Below are positions 1 through 7,805 of a stretch of 26,065 nt of DNA, one piece after another. The position numbers and the translations under genes are program-made. Below the pieces are notes generated by a model, which saw nothing but the letters and a program-made list of their open reading frames with translations, was not told the origin of the DNA and did no database searches. Numbering within the stretch: position 1 is the first letter of the stretch; each line of letters starts with the position of its first letter. The stretch spans positions 1 to 26,065 of the forward strand of contig JALUZN010000256.1 of the NCBI GenBank assembly GCA_027011835.1, in the 5' to 3' direction. Source of the DNA: Draconibacterium sp. GTDB taxonomy: Bacteria > Bacteroidota > Bacteroidia > Bacteroidales > Prolixibacteraceae.

Positions 1-1
1 A

Positions 2-58
2 ACAACCATGTTGTCCATTAGGCCTAATTTCAGAACAGTAATCGACCACGACATTTAA
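2..58 (+). CDS. Possible C-terminal tail of a gene entering from the left (partial)
   Basis: Frame 2 is open from the window edge to a TAA at 56-58 and reads as about 18 residues ending in RTVIDHDI. It could be the last codons of a plus-strand gene whose body lies outside the window. The piece is too short to recognise a family. Other frames are also open over this short distance, so this is only a possibility. Confidence 0.22.
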   Translation, partial: TTMLSIRPNFRTVIDHDI

Positions 59-129
59 AAAGCAGCGGCTATCCATTTTGTTTCTGCATTGGAAATAATT
101 GCACTGTTTGTTTTATTTAATATCGCATA

Positions 130-162
130 AAAAAACGGATGAATTAACTTCACCCGTTTTTT
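130..162. terminator. Rho-independent terminator after the floA operon (bidirectional in shape)
   Basis: Bases 130-143 pair with 149-162 around a 5-base loop (ttaac); 13 of 14 positions are complementary. The stem has A runs at one end and T runs at the other, so it can terminate transcription from either side. It lies 43 bases past the floA stop on the minus strand, where it would close the four-gene operon, and it would also stop anything reading in from the left edge. Confidence 0.75.
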
Positions 163-205
163 AATATCTGTATAAATTATACTTATTTCAGATAGATTGA
201 GTATC

Positions 206-1177
206 CTATTTTTTTGCCTCATCTCCAGCAATTGAATCGCGCATTGAAGTGTCGGCCATTATATTTTTATATTTCATATAATCCATTATTCCAAGATTTC
301 CGCTTCGGAATGCTTCCGATATTGCCAACGGAACTTGTGCTTCGGCTTCAATAACTTTTGCTTTCATCTCTTGTGCTTTGGCAATCATCTCTTGCTCGAG
401 TGCAATTGCCATAGAACGACGCTCTTCAGCTTTTGCCTGTGCAATATTTTTATCTGCTTCGGCCTGGTCCATTTGAAGAACAGCTCCAATATTTTTACCT
501 ATATCAATATCGGCAATATCAATTGAAAGAATTTCGAAGGCAGTACCTGCGTCGAGCCCTTTATCGAGCACCGTACGCGAAATAAAATCGGGATTTTCCA
601 ATACCGCTTTGTGCGAATGCGACGAGCCAATCGACGAAACAATTCCTTCTCCAACACGAGCAAGGACAGTCTCTTCGCCTGCACCTCCAACCAGCTGTTT
701 TATACTGGCACGCACAGTAACACGAGCTTTGGCAACCAACTGAATTCCATCTTTTGCCACTGCAGTAACCGGAGGTGTATTAATTACTTTCGGGTTAACC
801 GACATTTGAACAGCCTCGAAAACATCGCGCCCGGCAAGGTCGATGGCAGTTGCCATATTAAAAGTTAATTCGATATTTGCTTTCGATGCCGAAACCAAGG
901 CGTGTACCACTCTGGCAACGTGCCCGCCGGCAAGGTAGTGTGCCTCTAACTCGTCGCGATTTAGTGCAACGCCGGCTTTAGTTCCCTCAATCATTGCCCG
1001 AACAATTACACCCGGAGGCACTTTCCTAAAACGCATTAAAAACAGTTGCATAAGCGAAATTCGCACTCCCGAAACCAATGCCGAAAACCAAAGTCCGACA
1101 GGGATATAATACAGCACAATTATTACTAAAACAATTACACCGATAATTAATCCGACACTACCTACTGACTCAATCAT
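206..1177 (-). CDS. floA: Flotillin-like protein FloA (YqfA family)
   Basis: A 323-residue membrane-anchored scaffold of the bacterial flotillin-like FloA family, which forms membrane microdomains and affects membrane fluidity and the assembly of membrane protein complexes. The N-terminus (about residues 8-30) is a strongly hydrophobic segment. It is followed by the SPFH-like region (VPPGVIVRAMIEGTKAGV, then VNPKVINTPPVTAVAKDGIQ) and a long charged Ala/Glu-rich helix around 235-285 (AQAKAEERRSMAIALEQEM) typical of flotillin coiled coils. The end RSGNLGIMDYMKYKNI is characteristic of the family. Length is close to the usual 330. The start overlaps the end of the nfeD gene by 8 bases, so the two are translationally coupled; nfeD-floA pairing is classical. 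Identification is secure from family hallmarks; cargo is unknown. Confidence 0.93.
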   Translation of the reverse strand: MIESVGSVGLIIGVIVLVIIVLYYIPVGLWFSALVSGVRISLMQLFLMRFRKVPPGVIVRAMIEGTKAGVALNRDELEAHYLAGGHVARVVHALVSASKANIELTFNMATAIDLAGRDVFEAVQMSVNPKVINTPPVTAVAKDGIQLVAKARVTVRASIKQLVGGAGEETVLARVGEGIVSSIGSSHSHKAVLENPDFISRTVLDKGLDAGTAFEILSIDIADIDIGKNIGAVLQMDQAEADKNIAQAKAEERRSMAIALEQEMIAKAQEMKAKVIEAEAQVPLAISEAFRSGNLGIMDYMKYKNIMADTSMRDSIAGDEAKK

Positions 1178-1652
1178 TTTTCTCTTTATTTAAAGGTTCT
1201 ACAATAATTTTATTTGATTGTATTTTTGTGATTACAATTTCGGTGTTTTGGTCGATAAATGTACCTACCGACTGTGCCTCAACTGTTTCTCCGTTTACTT
1301 TTATCTTTCCGGTTGGAGCTAAACGCCCAATTGTTTTACCCGCTTCTCCAACTTTAACCTTCTTTTCGTTTATGGTATCAACTGTCCCTTTTATTTTCGA
1401 ATTAAGAATCATCTTTTTTGCCGATTTCGATTTAAAGAAATAAGCAATAAGAATGGGCGAAGCGATTAAAACAAATGCAAGAGTTAAAAACCCGGCAACA
1501 GTTCCAAACTCTTTAAAAGCCATAAACACACTGGCTCCCAACAATAAAAACCCACCAATACCGGCAATTGTAATACCCGGAATTATGGCAAACTCGATGA
1601 GTAACAAGACAAACCCGAGAAAAATAAGTAGAAGAATAGCAAAAATGGTCAT
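1170..1652 (-). CDS. NfeD-family membrane protein
   Basis: A 160-residue NfeD-like protein, the usual partner of flotillin/FloA. Roughly residues 1-75 hold three or so hydrophobic membrane segments (IFAILLLIFLGFVLLLIEF, then a Gly-rich stretch IPGITIAGIGGFLLLG, then FLTLAFVLIASPILIAYFF). After a basic linker the C-terminal third (about 95-155) is the soluble OB-fold NfeD domain, seen as GKTIGRLAPTGKIKVNGETV...IVITKIQSNKIIVEPL. This is the short form: there is no ClpP-like serine protease domain as in long NfeD proteins. The gene starts 6 bases after the clpS stop and overlaps floA by 8 bases, so it sits inside a coupled operon. Its specific role is inferred from pairing with FloA. Confidence 0.9.
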   Translation of the reverse strand: MTIFAILLLIFLGFVLLLIEFAIIPGITIAGIGGFLLLGASVFMAFKEFGTVAGFLTLAFVLIASPILIAYFFKSKSAKKMILNSKIKGTVDTINEKKVKVGEAGKTIGRLAPTGKIKVNGETVEAQSVGTFIDQNTEIVITKIQSNKIIVEPLNKEKND

Positions 1653-1658
1653 AATTAT

Positions 1659-1928
1659 TTAGTCTATGGTGGCAATTAATTCCCTTTCGTTAAGGGCATT
1701 CTTTAATGGTTTTAATGCGTCGAATCCTCCTTTTTTAACATCGCACCTCCCCTTATAGTGGGTAATTAATGTACACTGTTCGGCTTGCTCGTAACCGTGG
1801 TCGCAAATTTCAACCAACGCATCTATCACATAATCAAACGAATGCGTATCGTCGTTATGCAATATTAGAAAGTTTTCTTGTTTAAAATCTCTCTTCTGTT
1901 TTTTCGATATTTTCTCTTTCGGACTCAT
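1659..1928 (-). CDS. clpS: ClpS-family Clp protease adaptor
   Basis: An 89-residue ClpS-type adaptor that in studied bacteria hands N-degron substrates to the ClpAP unfoldase-protease. The N-terminal 17 residues are lysine-rich and flexible, as expected for the extension that enters ClpA. The core carries the substrate-binding signature HNDD (residues 24-27, with Asn25 and Asp26), FDYVIDALVEIC, QAEQCT and the conserved His57 in THYKG; these match the residues that grip the alpha-amino group in E. coli ClpS. The ATG overlaps the stop of the upstream gene (ATGA, 4 bases), and nfeD follows after 6 bases. No clpA lies in the window. Placement between an envelope protein and NfeD/FloA is notable and may couple proteolysis to membrane organisation (inference). 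Confidence 0.9.
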   Translation of the reverse strand: MSPKEKISKKQKRDFKQENFLILHNDDTHSFDYVIDALVEICDHGYEQAEQCTLITHYKGRCDVKKGGFDALKPLKNALNERELIATID

Positions 1929-3307
1929 CCTTTCTCTTCCAACTTTTTTGCTTCCGTCAAAGTTATTCTTTTTCCTTTAAAATACGGTACTATTTTGGCA
2001 TCTTCTACACCTTCTTGCTTCACCTGGTTTTGCATTTTAAGCGCATCGTCGTAACTGGATAAATTTCCGGTGGTGTAAACCACAACACCTTTCTCATCAG
2101 TATAGGTATCAATTTTCCGGAAAAGTGACAGTTTCGTATATAATTTCTTTACATAATTTGGCAGCTTCCGGTAGGTGCCCAATTGAATTTTATAAACCAA
2201 ATTGTTGTTCCCCGATTCATCCTTTACAGCAGCTTCGTCGCTATCGGAAAGCAATACTACCGCGTTAACCGATTCGGTTGAATCTGTTTCCGAAGTATTA
2301 ACAGTTGTTGTGTCGGGCAGCATTGCTTTCTGTTCTTCCTTTTTCTGCTCTTCTAAAAATGTGGCAATCTCTTCGGGTGAAGCATTTTGCCAGTAGTTAT
2401 TCTCGGTTGATTGTGCCTTGCTTTGCAACTCGGCAACGTCGTCTTTTAATTTATAAAAACTCTTTTCATTTTCAAGTATTTGTTGCCCAACACTATTTTT
2501 TTCGAATCGCGTTTTTGCTTTTGCATATTTTTCCCTTAGCGCATCGGTTTCAGAAATCATGCTGTCAAGCACATGCTTTTTCATCCTCCATTCTTCAAAA
2601 AAAGCCTTCCCATCGGTTGTTCGAAACTGATTGGTATTTGTATAAGTTATTTCGATATTCACAATAAAACTAATCGCTTTCCCTTTGGGCTTTTCGGGTG
2701 TTTCAGTTGTTGCAGAAGCTACCTGGGCTGTTGTGTCTACAACTGGTTCCATGTCTGCGGCTAAACTATCAGCAACCAGTACATTGCCGGCAGTATCAGC
2801 AAGAGCAGCCAGGCTATCTGTTTCAACAACCGGAATTACCGGAATAGTGTTCTCCTTAACAATATACGTTTCATAGGGGTTAACTTTGTCGTAGCACTGT
2901 TGTATTTTCTCAAGAACTTTTCTTTTTGAAATATCGTCGGGTTGCGCTGCCGATTTATACCGGTTATAATATTTTAATGCCCGTTCCCAATTACTACGCG
3001 CGTGGTATTGAACCCCGAAATAGTAGTTAATATTTATTGGCGACACTTCCTCGTTAGCAGTTATCAAGCATTCGAGGTCGGCATTTGTAAAATGGTTATT
3101 TTCAGTTCGGCATGCTCCGTAAAAATAGTTCACCATAAAATCGTTGGGTTTTTCATCTAAAACAGTTTTAAATATTGGTTCTGCTTCAGCAAATTTCCCT
3201 TTATCGAATAATGCAATGGCCGATGCCAATCCGGTATCCTGCGAAACAGCGAGAACCGGGGCTATTAAAATAAGAAAGAGAATTATGTTCGAATAAAATT
3301 TATTCAT
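1925..3307 (-). CDS. Exported TPR protein with a C-terminal SPOR-like domain
   Basis: A 460-residue exported protein. Residues 1-20 form a signal peptide (short basic start, hydrophobic IILFLILIAPVLA, cleavage near AVSQ). Residues about 27-150 look like tetratricopeptide repeats (ALFDKGKFAEAEPIFKTVLDEKPND, then NINYYFGVQYHARSNWERALKYYNRYK). A Thr/Ala/Asp-rich low-complexity stretch follows, then a charged probable coiled coil (about 230-320). The last 90 residues (YKIQLGTYRKLP...VVYTTGNLSSYDDALKMQNQVK) resemble a SPOR-type peptidoglycan-binding domain. It probably acts in the periplasm on the cell wall. It is first in the operon and overlaps clpS by 4 bases. Domain calls are from pattern only, and the function is unknown. 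Confidence 0.72.
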   Translation of the reverse strand: MNKFYSNIILFLILIAPVLAVSQDTGLASAIALFDKGKFAEAEPIFKTVLDEKPNDFMVNYFYGACRTENNHFTNADLECLITANEEVSPININYYFGVQYHARSNWERALKYYNRYKSAAQPDDISKRKVLEKIQQCYDKVNPYETYIVKENTIPVIPVVETDSLAALADTAGNVLVADSLAADMEPVVDTTAQVASATTETPEKPKGKAISFIVNIEITYTNTNQFRTTDGKAFFEEWRMKKHVLDSMISETDALREKYAKAKTRFEKNSVGQQILENEKSFYKLKDDVAELQSKAQSTENNYWQNASPEEIATFLEEQKKEEQKAMLPDTTTVNTSETDSTESVNAVVLLSDSDEAAVKDESGNNNLVYKIQLGTYRKLPNYVKKLYTKLSLFRKIDTYTDEKGVVVYTTGNLSSYDDALKMQNQVKQEGVEDAKIVPYFKGKRITLTEAKKLEEKG

Positions 3308-3680
3308 TATATAAACCGGTTTTTTGTTAACATTTAGTCATTCTTGAACCCTAAATTTCTCAGTCAAAAAAAAGTGATTAAACAAACCTCCACTACTACA
3401 ATTCATCATCTCACTAAACATCAGACCCATACAAAATCACTACGAATCGTTTTTTAATGGTTGCTAATTTATAAAAAATGTACGAAACAGCAGTGTTTAC
3501 ATTATTTAACATGAATTATTCATGAATTTCCGTTGTGCGAAACCAAAATGCAAAAAATAAAGGGAAGCGCAGAGTTGAGGCTCGCAGAAATAGTCTTATA
3601 TATTATTTTAGTGTTTTGCCCCTCGAAAAAAGCTGATAGTTATCATTAAAAATTTATATTTGTACTTTAAAAATTAGAAA
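3308..3680. other. 373-base divergent intergenic region
   Basis: This holds the divergent promoters of the TPR/SPOR-like operon (left) and bcp-recA (right). I see no credible gene. It contains a perfect 15-base palindrome at 3510-3524 (CATGAAT-T-ATTCATG), a 12-base dyad at 3634-3645 (TGATA-gt-TATCA) and a -7 element at 3655-3662. A clear -7 element for the leftward operon was not found. Confidence 0.6.
3655..3662 (+). promoter_or_regulatory. Bacteroidota-type -7 element upstream of bcp-recA
   Basis: TATATTTG matches the Bacteroidota -7 consensus TAnnTTTG exactly and ends 18 bases before the bcp ATG. I could not find a convincing -33 TTTG at the usual spacing. The dyad TGATA-gt-TATCA at 3634-3645 lies directly upstream, where a regulator could contact polymerase. 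Confidence 0.55.
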
Positions 3681-4145
3681 ATGGGAAGTTTAAAAGCCGG
3701 AGATAAAGCACCGCATTTTGAAGGTGTAAATCAGAATGGAGAAAAAATTACGTTGGCCGATTTTTCAGGTAAAAAGTTAATTCTTTATTTCTATCCAAAA
3801 GATAATACCCCGGGGTGTACAGCCGAAGCATGCAACCTGAACGAAAATTATGAAATGTGGCTAAAAAAAGGGTTCGAGGTAGTTGGCGTAAGTCCCGACA
3901 GTGAAAAATCGCATTTAAAGTTTATCGACAAGTATAACCTGAAATTTAACCTTATTTCGGATACTGAGAAAGAGATTTTACAAGCTTACGGAGCGTGGGG
4001 CGAAAAAAAGCTATACGGCAGAGTATATATGGGCGTGTTACGCAAAACGTTTATAATCGACGAAAAAGGTGTTATTGTTAGCATTTTCGAAAAAGTGAAA
4101 ACAAAAGACCACACCAACCAAATAATTACAACATTAAACATTTAA
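3681..4145 (+). CDS. bcp: Thiol peroxidase, Bcp/PrxQ family
   Basis: A 154-residue peroxiredoxin of the Bcp/PrxQ type, which reduces hydrogen peroxide and organic hydroperoxides using thioredoxin as electron donor, in the cytoplasm. The thioredoxin-like core is seen as GDKAPHF, LILYFYPKDNTPGCTAEAC and VVGVSPDS. The peroxidatic cysteine is Cys46 in the PxxxTxxC context, with the resolving Cys51 five residues on (CTAEAC), the atypical 2-Cys arrangement of this family. The length is typical and no signal peptide is present. The gene lies 12 bases before recA and probably shares its promoter, placing peroxide defence and DNA repair in one transcript. Confidence 0.95.
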   Translation: MGSLKAGDKAPHFEGVNQNGEKITLADFSGKKLILYFYPKDNTPGCTAEACNLNENYEMWLKKGFEVVGVSPDSEKSHLKFIDKYNLKFNLISDTEKEILQAYGAWGEKKLYGRVYMGVLRKTFIIDEKGVIVSIFEKVKTKDHTNQIITTLNI

Positions 4146-4157
4146 CCGATACGAAGC

Positions 4158-5180
4158 ATGACAAAAGAAGAAAAAAGTCTGATGAATAAAGAGAAGCTGA
4201 AAGCTCTTCAGTTAACAATGGATAAAATTGAAAAGAGCTACGGAAAAGGTTCGATAATGCGAATGGGAGATAAACCCATCGAAGACGTTCCGGCCATTTC
4301 TTCAGGGTCCATTGCGCTCGATGTAGCTTTGGGTGTTGGTGGTTTCCCCAAAGGCAGGGTCATTGAAATTTATGGTCCCGAATCGTCGGGAAAAACAACA
4401 CTTGCCATTCATGCCATTGCCGAAACACAAAAAGCAGGAGGTATTGCCGCATTTATCGATGCAGAACATGCATTCGACCCCTATTATGCAAAAAAACTGG
4501 GGGTAAACATCGACGATCTCCTCATCTCACAACCCGATAATGGTGAGCAGGCTTTAGAAATTACCGATAATCTTATTCGTTCGGGAGCACTCGATATTGT
4601 TGTAATCGACTCGGTTGCAGCGCTTACACCAAAAGCCGAGATTGAAGGCGAAATGGGCGATTCGAAAATGGGATTACAAGCCCGGTTAATGTCGCAAGCA
4701 CTTCGTAAGCTTACCGGTAATATTAATAAAACAAAAACCTGCTGTGTATTTATAAACCAATTGCGCGAAAAAATTGGTGTTATGTTTGGCAACCCCGAAA
4801 CAACAACCGGAGGAAACGCCCTTAAATTTTATGCATCGGTACGTTTAGATATTCGTCGCATAGGGCAAATAAAAGACGGCGACGAAGTTCAGGGAAACCA
4901 CGTTCGTGTTAAAGTGGTAAAAAACAAAGTAGCTCCGCCATTCCGTAAAGCCGAATTCGACATTATTTATGGTGAAGGTATTTCGAAATCGGGCGAAATT
5001 ATCGATTTGGGCGTGCAATACGAAATCATTAAAAAAAGCGGTTCGTGGTTCAGCTATGGCGAAACCCGTTTAGGACAAGGTCGCGAAACCGTTCGCAATT
5101 TAATTGCCGATAATCCGGAACTGGCTGAAGAGTTAGAAACAAAAATTATGGAAGCTATTACGGGCACCACAACCGAATAA
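4158..5180 (+). CDS. recA: Recombinase RecA
   Basis: A 340-residue RecA, the ATP-dependent strand-exchange protein that also triggers the SOS response where LexA is present. Walker A is GPESSGKT (residues 73-80); Walker B-like IVVIDSVAAL lies near 145-155; the L1/L2 DNA-binding loops are visible around MGLQARLMSQALRKL and FGNPETTTGGNALKFYAS. The N-terminal helix (KLKALQLTMDKIEKSYGKGSIMRMG) is standard. The C-terminus is a little shorter than in E. coli and lacks the long acidic tail, as is common in this phylum. No LexA box was recognised upstream; expression is likely from the bcp promoter. A terminator follows 23 bases after the stop. Confidence 0.99.
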   Translation: MTKEEKSLMNKEKLKALQLTMDKIEKSYGKGSIMRMGDKPIEDVPAISSGSIALDVALGVGGFPKGRVIEIYGPESSGKTTLAIHAIAETQKAGGIAAFIDAEHAFDPYYAKKLGVNIDDLLISQPDNGEQALEITDNLIRSGALDIVVIDSVAALTPKAEIEGEMGDSKMGLQARLMSQALRKLTGNINKTKTCCVFINQLREKIGVMFGNPETTTGGNALKFYASVRLDIRRIGQIKDGDEVQGNHVRVKVVKNKVAPPFRKAEFDIIYGEGISKSGEIIDLGVQYEIIKKSGSWFSYGETRLGQGRETVRNLIADNPELAEELETKIMEAITGTTTE

Positions 5181-5203
5181 TAAAAATTAAACTGACAGAA
5201 AAC

Positions 5204-5239
5204 TGGATGAACCGCTCTGTCGATTCATCCATTTTTTTT
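5204..5239 (+). terminator. Rho-independent terminator after recA
   Basis: TGGATGAA (5204-5211) pairs with TTCATCCA (5224-5231) across a 12-base loop, followed directly by eight T residues (5232-5239). Confidence 0.85.
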
Positions 5240-5333
5240 AAATCAACCATACAGGGTCATTCCATTAAGTTTTTAATCGAATATAAACTGAGATAAAAAC
5301 GATTTGGGGATTCAATATTAAAACACAAATTCG

Positions 5334-7754
5334 ATGAAAGTTCTAAAGTTTGGAGGAACCTCGGTTGGCTCGGCCGAAAACATAAAACGAGTAAAACAGA
5401 TTGTACAAAGTCAGAACGACGACGTAATAATAGTAGTATCGGCACTTGGAGGAATAACCGATAAAATTCTTGCAGCCGCAAAAATTGCATCAGCCGGAAC
5501 AGGCAACTTTCGTACAACGCTCGACGAGATAAAAAAGCGACACGACGAAACAATTCAGGAACTGTTTAGCCGTAATGATTCGATAAAAAATACGGTAAAC
5601 GAAATGCTCTTTGAACTGGAGCAGATTTTAACCGGCATCACTCTGGTTGGCGAACTAACAACCAAAACGCTCGACCGTATTTTAGGAATTGGCGAGCGCA
5701 TCTCGTCGCATATTGTAGCGCAATTTATTGGAGCTGTAAGAAAAGATTCATCGGAATTCATTCAAACCGACAATAATTTTGGAAAAGCACTGGTAAATTT
5801 CGAAGTTACCAATAGAAGTATTCAAACTACATTTAAAAATTTCTCGGGTGTGGCGGTTGTTCCCGGATTTATTTCAAAAAATAAAAAAGGCGAATACACA
5901 ACACTTGGTCGCGGAGGGTCCGATTACTCGGCTGCAATTATTGCCGCTGCTCTCAACGTTGATATTCTTGAAATATGGACCGACGTAAACGGGTTTATGA
6001 CTGCCGACCCGCGGGTAATAAGCAAAGCGTACACCATCCCCGAGCTCACCTATTCAGAAGCAATGGAGTTGTCACATTTCGGGGCAAAAGTTATTTATCC
6101 TCCAACCATTTTGCCGGTTTATCAAAAAGGCATTCCGGTTCAAATAAAAAATACATTCGACCCCGAAAACAGTGGAACCCGTATTTCGAAAACACAAAAA
6201 AACGGCCTCGACCATCCGATAAAGGGAATCTCTTCAATATCGGGAATCACCCTAATTACCATGCAGGGAATTGGAATGGTGGGGGTTACCGGAATTTCGA
6301 TGCGATTGTTTACAGCACTGGCAAAAGAAAATGTAAATGTAATTCTCATCTCGCAGGCCTCTTCCGAAAATTCAATTAGTGTAGCCATCGAAGAAAACGC
6401 TGTTGATTTGGCTTCAAGTGCCATTCAAAGCGAATTCGAAAGGGAAATTGCAACTGGGCAGGTCAACAAAATTGATATGGTTAACGACCTTTCGATTGTG
6501 GCAATTGTAGGACAAAATATGAAACACTCGACCGGAGTTGCCGGAAAACTGTTTTCGACAATTGGGAAAAGTGGTATAAACGTAATTGTTATTGCACAGG
6601 GAGCTTCGGAGTTAAATATTTCGTGGGTGGTTCGAAATGCCGATTTACGAAAAACATTAAATGTGGTTCACGAATCGTTTTTCCTCTCCGAAAACATTGA
6701 GCTAAACCTGTTTTTAATGGGAATTGGAACCGTTGGAGGAAATTTACTTCAACAGCTTAAAATGCAACAGGAAAAATTGCTGAAAGAGAAGCACCTGAAA
6801 ATAAAACTTACCGGTGTAGCCAACTCGAAGAAAATGGTATTTAAACGCGACGGGATTGACATTGCAACGTACAAAGAACAGTTAGAGAAATCGGATAAAG
6901 AGTCGAGTTTACAAGGATTTGTCGATGAAATGAAAGCCGTAAATATTTATAACTCGGTGTTTATCGACTGTACTGCTTCCGACAATGTAGCAACTCTGTA
7001 TAAAAAAATTCTTAACTCGAATATTTCTATTGTAACAGCCAATAAAGTAGCTGCCTCGTCGGACTATAAAAATTATGCCGAGTTGAAAAAAATAGCCAAA
7101 CGCAAAGGAGTCAAATTCTTATTCGAAACCAATGTTGGCGCGGGATTACCTATTATAAACACACTCAACGACTTGGTTAATTCGGGCGATAAAATCTTAC
7201 GTATTGAAGCCGTTTTATCGGGAACATTAAACTTTATTTTCAATACAATATCAAAAGAAATACCGCTGAGCAAAACCATTAAAATGGCAAAAGAGGAAGG
7301 ATTTTCGGAGCCCGACCCACGCATTGATTTAAGTGGAATTGATGTTGCCCGTAAAATTTTAATTCTTGCCCGCGAATCGGGCTACCAAATTGAAATGGAC
7401 GATATTGTAATCAACAAATTTATTCCCGACTCCTATTTCGAAGGTTCGCTCGATGAATTCTGGGAAACAATTCAGGAGTTGGATGCCGGATTTGAAAAGG
7501 ACAGAGCGAGACTTGAAAAAGAGGATAAAAAGTGGCGATTTGTGGCTCGTTTCGAAAATGGAAAAGCCGAAATCGGGCTACAGGAAGTCGATTCGAAACA
7601 TCCGTTTTATGACCTCGAAGGAAGTAACAATCTGGTAATGTATACTACCGAGCGTTACCACGAATTCCCGATGTTGATAAAAGGGTACGGAGCAGGCGCT
7701 TCGGTTACGGCAGCAGGTGTTTTTGCCGATATTATTAAAGTTTCAAATATTTAA
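5334..7754 (+). CDS. thrA: Bifunctional aspartokinase / homoserine dehydrogenase
   Basis: An 806-residue fusion carrying the first and third steps of the aspartate-to-threonine route: aspartate phosphorylation and NAD(P)H reduction of aspartate semialdehyde to homoserine. The kinase domain opens with KFGGTSVG (residues 5-12) and has GRGGSDYSA near 190. Two ACT-type regulatory segments follow at roughly 305-355 and 385-435 (LITMQGIGMVGVTGISMRLF, IVAIVGQNMKHSTGVAGKLF), so threonine feedback is expected. The dehydrogenase starts with the dinucleotide-binding GIGTVGGN near 461, then VTANKVA, VLSGTLNFIFNTI near 628 and EPDPRIDLSGIDVARK near 657. Length is close to E. coli ThrA (820). The gene heads the operon with the ApgM-family gene and thrC. 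No leader peptide or attenuator was recognised upstream. Confidence 0.98.
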   Translation: MKVLKFGGTSVGSAENIKRVKQIVQSQNDDVIIVVSALGGITDKILAAAKIASAGTGNFRTTLDEIKKRHDETIQELFSRNDSIKNTVNEMLFELEQILTGITLVGELTTKTLDRILGIGERISSHIVAQFIGAVRKDSSEFIQTDNNFGKALVNFEVTNRSIQTTFKNFSGVAVVPGFISKNKKGEYTTLGRGGSDYSAAIIAAALNVDILEIWTDVNGFMTADPRVISKAYTIPELTYSEAMELSHFGAKVIYPPTILPVYQKGIPVQIKNTFDPENSGTRISKTQKNGLDHPIKGISSISGITLITMQGIGMVGVTGISMRLFTALAKENVNVILISQASSENSISVAIEENAVDLASSAIQSEFEREIATGQVNKIDMVNDLSIVAIVGQNMKHSTGVAGKLFSTIGKSGINVIVIAQGASELNISWVVRNADLRKTLNVVHESFFLSENIELNLFLMGIGTVGGNLLQQLKMQQEKLLKEKHLKIKLTGVANSKKMVFKRDGIDIATYKEQLEKSDKESSLQGFVDEMKAVNIYNSVFIDCTASDNVATLYKKILNSNISIVTANKVAASSDYKNYAELKKIAKRKGVKFLFETNVGAGLPIINTLNDLVNSGDKILRIEAVLSGTLNFIFNTISKEIPLSKTIKMAKEEGFSEPDPRIDLSGIDVARKILILARESGYQIEMDDIVINKFIPDSYFEGSLDEFWETIQELDAGFEKDRARLEKEDKKWRFVARFENGKAEIGLQEVDSKHPFYDLEGSNNLVMYTTERYHEFPMLIKGYGAGASVTAAGVFADIIKVSNI

Positions 7755-7805
7755 AAAACCTAAACACTATTCCTGTCTTGGTTCTTGATTCTAAATTTTA
7801 AACAA

